Of a stretch of 64,000 nt of DNA, positions 61,033-64,000 are shown in pieces. The translations under genes and the position numbers were made by a program. Source of the stretch: Pseudomonas panipatensis (GTDB lineage Bacteria > Pseudomonadota > Gammaproteobacteria > Pseudomonadales > Pseudomonadaceae); contig NZ_FNDS01000008.1 in NCBI RefSeq assembly GCF_900099785.1, forward strand, positions 310,001 through 374,000, in the 5' to 3' direction. The notes under the pieces are model-generated. The model did no database searches and was not told the origin of the DNA. It saw nothing but the letters and a program-made list of their open reading frames with translations. Within the stretch, counting starts at the first letter, position 1. The number at the start of each line of letters is the position of its first letter.

Positions 61033-62850
61033 CTAGAACCAAGCGTCCTGCATGCTCGAACAGGTGTCGTCGCGGCGCTCGAGCAGCGCCAGGTCGTGGT
61101 GGCAGGACGGCACTTCCCAGGTCAGGAAGTAGCGCGCGGCCTGCAGTTTGCCGCGATAGAAAGCATCGTCGGCAGCGTTGCCCTGGCCTTTGTCGAGCAG
61201 CGCCAGGCCTTCCTCGGCGCGGATCGCCTGCTCCAGCCAGCGCCAGCCGATCACCGCGTGGCCGAAGGCTTTCAGGTACAGGGCCGAGTTGGCCAGGCCC
61301 TGGGCGACCTTGCCTTGCATCAGGTCGCCGAGCAGGGCGAGGGTCACCTCGCCAAGGCGTGCCTGGAGCTGTTCCAGCGGCTGGCGCAGCGCGTCCAGCG
61401 ACGGGTACGCCTGGGCGCGCTCGCAGGTGCCGTGGATCAGCCGGGTCAACCGCTTGAGGCCGGCGCCGCCGTTCTGGCTGAGCTTGCGCCCCAGCAGGTC
61501 GAGCGACTGGATGCCGTGGGTGCCTTCGTGGATCGGGTTGAGGCGGTTGTCGCGGTAGTACTGCTCCACCGGGTATTCACGGGTGTAGCCGTGGCCGCCG
61601 AGGATCTGGATGGCCAGTTCGTTGGCCTTCAGGCAGAACTCCGAGGGCCAGGACTTGACGATCGGCGTGAGCAGGTCGAGCAACTCCTGGGCCTGCTGGC
61701 GTTCCTCCGCGGAGGCCAGCGTCTCGCTGTCATCGACCAGGCGCGCGGCGTACAGACCGAGGTCGAAGGCGCCTTCGACATAGGCCTTCTGGGTCAGCAG
61801 CATGCGCCGCACGTCGGCGTGCTCGATGATCGGCACCTGCGCGGAGGTCGGGTCCTTGGCGTCCACCGGGCGGCCCTGCGGGCGCTCGCGGGCGTATTCC
61901 AGGGAATACAGGTAGCCGGCGTAGCCAAGCATGATCGCGCCCATGCCGACGCCGATGCGCGCCTCGTTCATCATCTGGAACATGTAGGCCAGGCCGTGGT
62001 GCGGCTTGCCCACCAGGTAGCCGACGCACTCGCCCTTGTCGCCGAAATTCAGCGCCGTGGAGGTGGTACCGCGCCAGCCCATCTTGTGGAACAGGCCGGC
62101 CAGGGTCACGTCGTTGCGCGCGCCCAGGCTGCCGTCGGGGTTGACCAGGAACTTCGGCACGATGAACAGCGAGATGCCCTTCACCCCGGCCGGTGCGTCG
62201 GGCAGCTTGGCCAGGACCATGTGCACGATGTTTTCCGACAGCGGGTGATCGCCGCCGGAGATGAAGATCTTGTTGCCCTTGATCCGGTAGCTGCCATCGC
62301 CGGCCGGTTCGGCGCGGGTGCGGATATCCGCCAGGGACGAGCCGGCGTGCGGCTCGGTGAGCGCCATGGTGCCGAAGAAGCGGCCTTCGATCATCGGCTG
62401 CAGGAACAGGCGTTTCTGCTCCTCGTCGCCGAAGGACTCGATCAGGTGGCTGGAGCCCATGCTCAGCATCGGGTAGGACGAGGTGGCGATGTTGGCCGAC
62501 TGGAAGTGCGCGAAGCAGGCCCGCGCCAGCAAATGCGGCAGCTGCATGCCGCCCTGTTCGAAGCTGCGCGAGGCGTTCTGGAAACCGGCCTCGTTGAAGG
62601 CGTCCACCGCCGGCTTCACGTCCGCGATCAGCACCGCCGCGCCGTCGACATACTGCGGCTCGTGTTCGTCGTTCTTGCGGTTGTGTGGGGCGAACAGCTC
62701 TTCGGCGATGCCGCGCGCGGTGGTCAGCGCCGCGTCGAAGGTTTCGCGGTTGTGATCGGCGAAGCGCTCGCGCTGGGTAAGGGCTTCGGCATCGAGCACT
62801 TCGTAGAGTTCGAAAGCGAGGTTGCGGGAGCTGAGCAGAGTCTCGGACAT
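61033..62850 (-). CDS. Acyl-CoA dehydrogenase, DmdC (3-methylmercaptopropionyl-CoA dehydrogenase) type
   Basis: The 605-residue, long-form FAD dehydrogenase. The N-terminal extra helix region is followed by the acyl-CoA dehydrogenase signatures [17 protein letters not shown] and [20 protein letters not shown]. The catalytic glutamate is in [23 protein letters not shown], at about residue 440. The length and the ISGG(D/E)H element fit the DmdC group; long-chain acyl-CoA is the likelier substrate here, since no dmd genes are near. GGAGG precedes ATG 62850. Confidence 0.9.
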   Translation of the reverse strand: MSETLLSSRNLAFELYEVLDAEALTQRERFADHNRETFDAALTTARGIAEELFAPHNRKNDEHEPQYVDGAAVLIADVKPAVDAFNEAGFQNASRSFEQGGMQLPHLLARACFAHFQSANIATSSYPMLSMGSSHLIESFGDEEQKRLFLQPMIEGRFFGTMALTEPHAGSSLADIRTRAEPAGDGSYRIKGNKIFISGGDHPLSENIVHMVLAKLPDAPAGVKGISLFIVPKFLVNPDGSLGARNDVTLAGLFHKMGWRGTTSTALNFGDKGECVGYLVGKPHHGLAYMFQMMNEARIGVGMGAIMLGYAGYLYSLEYARERPQGRPVDAKDPTSAQVPIIEHADVRRMLLTQKAYVEGAFDLGLYAARLVDDSETLASAEERQQAQELLDLLTPIVKSWPSEFCLKANELAIQILGGHGYTREYPVEQYYRDNRLNPIHEGTHGIQSLDLLGRKLSQNGGAGLKRLTRLIHGTCERAQAYPSLDALRQPLEQLQARLGEVTLALLGDLMQGKVAQGLANSALYLKAFGHAVIGWRWLEQAIRAEEGLALLDKGQGNAADDAFYRGKLQAARYFLTWEVPSCHHDLALLERRDDTCSSMQDAWF

Positions 62851-62983
62851 GGTCGGCCTCCATAGGGACCGGCGCAGTCTAGTCTGGTGAATGAAGGGTT
62901 CACAGCAACATCCATGAGCGTGATAAAGGGCTAAAACAACGCCACAGCGGATACACTGCGCGTCTTGAGGAGCCTGTTTGTCC

Positions 62984-63826
62984 ATGAACTATCGCCACGC
63001 CTATCACGCCGGCAACCATGCCGACGTCTTCAAACACATCACCCTGTCGCGCATCTTCGCCCTGATGGCGCGCAAGGACACGCCTTTCGCCTATCTCGAC
63101 AGCCATTCCGGGGTCGGCCTGTACGACCTGCTCGGTGACGAAGCCAGCCGCACCGGTGAATGGGAAAGCGGCATCGGCCGCCTCTGGCAGCGCGACGACC
63201 TGCCGGCGCTGGCGGCGGATTACCTGGAGGTGGTGCGCGCGCTCAATCCCGATGGCGGCCTGGAGTACTACCCCGGCTCGCCGGAGCTGGCGCGGCGCCT
63301 GACCCGATCGCAGGACCGCGTATTGCTCAACGAACTGCACCCGGAGGACGGCCGCCTGCTCAAGGCCAACATGGGCGGCGAACGGCGCATCGCCGTGCAC
63401 CAGGGCGACGGCTGGCTATTGCCGCGGGCCTTCCTGCCGGTGGCGGAGAAGCGCGCGGTGTTGCTGATCGACCCGCCATTCGAGCGTGTCGACGAACTGG
63501 AGCGCTGCGTCGCCGCCCTTGGCGAGGCCATCGGGCGCATGCGCCAGACGGTGGTGGTGATCTGGTACCCGATCAAGGATGAACGCCAGCTCAAGCGCTT
63601 CTATCAGGGGCTGGAACGCAGCGGTGCGCCCAAGTTGCTGCGCGCGGAGTTGCTGGTACACCCGGCCGACAGCGCCGATCGCCTCAATGGCTCGGGCCTG
63701 GCCATCGCCAACCCGCCGTGGCCGCTGGAGGATGAGTTGCGCAGCCTGTTGCCCTGGCTGGCCGAGACACTGGCGCAGAGCCAGGGTGGCTGGCGCCTGG
63801 ATTGGCTGATCGCCGAAGGTTCCTGA
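62984..63826 (+). CDS. rlmJ: 23S rRNA (adenine-2030-N6)-methyltransferase
   Basis: Methylates A2030 of 23S rRNA. The 280 residues begin MNYRHAYHAGNHADVFKH, the RlmJ hallmark. The SAM-binding region is YLDSHSGVGLYDL, and the N6-adenine catalytic motif is DPPFE at 163-167. ATG 62984 is preferred over TTG 62978 by comparison with the family. It is divergent from the acyl-CoA dehydrogenase gene. Confidence 0.97.
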   Translation: MNYRHAYHAGNHADVFKHITLSRIFALMARKDTPFAYLDSHSGVGLYDLLGDEASRTGEWESGIGRLWQRDDLPALAADYLEVVRALNPDGGLEYYPGSPELARRLTRSQDRVLLNELHPEDGRLLKANMGGERRIAVHQGDGWLLPRAFLPVAEKRAVLLIDPPFERVDELERCVAALGEAIGRMRQTVVVIWYPIKDERQLKRFYQGLERSGAPKLLRAELLVHPADSADRLNGSGLAIANPPWPLEDELRSLLPWLAETLAQSQGGWRLDWLIAEGS

Positions 63827-63835
63827 ATGGCATTC

Positions 63836-63881
63836 GCCCCGTAGGCACGCGGATCGTCGGCACGGCCCACTCCTACGGGGC
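63836..63881. terminator. Inverted repeat between rlmJ and msrA
   Basis: GCCCCGTAGG / CCTACGGGGC, perfect 10-bp arms separated by 26 bases, in the convergent gap. It resembles the CCCCGTAGG-type intergenic repeats of pseudomonads. No T tract, so termination is not certain. Confidence 0.5.
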
Positions 63882-63890
63882 AGGCATGGG

Positions 63891-64000
63891 CTATGCCGGC
63901 AGGCAGACCCCGGTGCCGCGCAGGCCGCAATAGCCGCTGGGGTTCTTCGCCAGGTACTGCTGGTGGTAGGCCTCGGCGTAGTAGAACGGCGGCACTTCGC
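63891..64000 (-). CDS. msrA: Peptide methionine sulfoxide reductase MsrA, C-terminal fragment
   Basis: Only the last 35 residues are in the window; the 5' part lies beyond base 64000. The reading frame gives [20 protein letters not shown], then [14 protein letters not shown] and a stop. [15 protein letters not shown] is the C-terminal MsrA signature, including the resolving cysteines. It reduces methionine sulfoxide in proteins. Confidence 0.93.
   Translation of the reverse strand, partial: EVPPFYYAEAYHQQYLAKNPSGYCGLRGTGVCLPA

Overview
The window is a 64 kb piece of a GC-rich Pseudomonas chromosome. Gene order and protein sequences match the P. aeruginosa group closely: rhlE2 - metF - ahcY; gcdG - gcdH - gcdR; metK - sahR-like - tktA - epd - pgk - fbaA; ponA / pilMNOPQ - aroK - aroB - damX - gltB - gltD - hemE; and an MFS / LysR / parA / usp / thioesterase / trxC / metY / selO / mscK / cvrA / acyl-CoA dehydrogenase / rlmJ / msrA block. 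From memory, these blocks lie at separated loci in P. aeruginosa PAO1, so this is probably a related species with rearranged order. That placement is an inference. I see no tRNA, rRNA, insertion sequence, prophage or CRISPR array, and the window looks like core genome.

Region by region. 1-5.9 kb (minus strand): the RNA helicase RhlE (cut by the window edge), a DxD-containing putative glycosyltransferase, metF, and ahcY behind a recognisable SAH riboswitch with its own promoter. 5.9-10 kb: the glutarate/glutaryl-CoA catabolic pair (CoA-transferase and glutaryl-CoA dehydrogenase), the divergent LysR gene gcdR, and a hotdog thioesterase. 10-16.7 kb: lemA and a TPM-domain gene, a MAPEG protein, a lipoprotein c'-type cytochrome, a metallophosphoesterase, a ferric-reductase-like flavocytochrome and exported LigB. 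16.8-19.3 kb: metK with an ArsR-methyltransferase fusion regulator of the SahR type and an 18-bp palindrome as its likely operator. 19.3-25.3 kb: tktA, epd, pgk, a MliC-like lipoprotein and fbaA (central carbon and erythrose-4-phosphate/pyridoxal supply). 25.3-27.2 kb: small accessory genes. 27.3-38.4 kb: ponA divergent from the type IV pilus alignment operon pilMNOPQ, which runs into aroK, aroB and the SPOR protein damX. 38.4-45.8 kb: gltBD and hemE. 45.8-52.6 kb: two transporters, a LysR regulator, an orphan ParA, a tandem Usp, a thioesterase and TrxC. 52.7-64 kb: metY, selO, mscK, cvrA, a DmdC-type acyl-CoA dehydrogenase, rlmJ, and the tail of msrA.

The functional theme that stands out is the activated-methyl cycle. 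metF, ahcY, metK and metY are all present, and two independent S-adenosylhomocysteine sensors appear in the same window: an RNA one in front of ahcY and a protein one in front of metK. Strong Rho-independent terminators separate most units. Long open frames antisense to gltB, ponA, metF/ahcY and mscK are GC-composition shadows and were not annotated.
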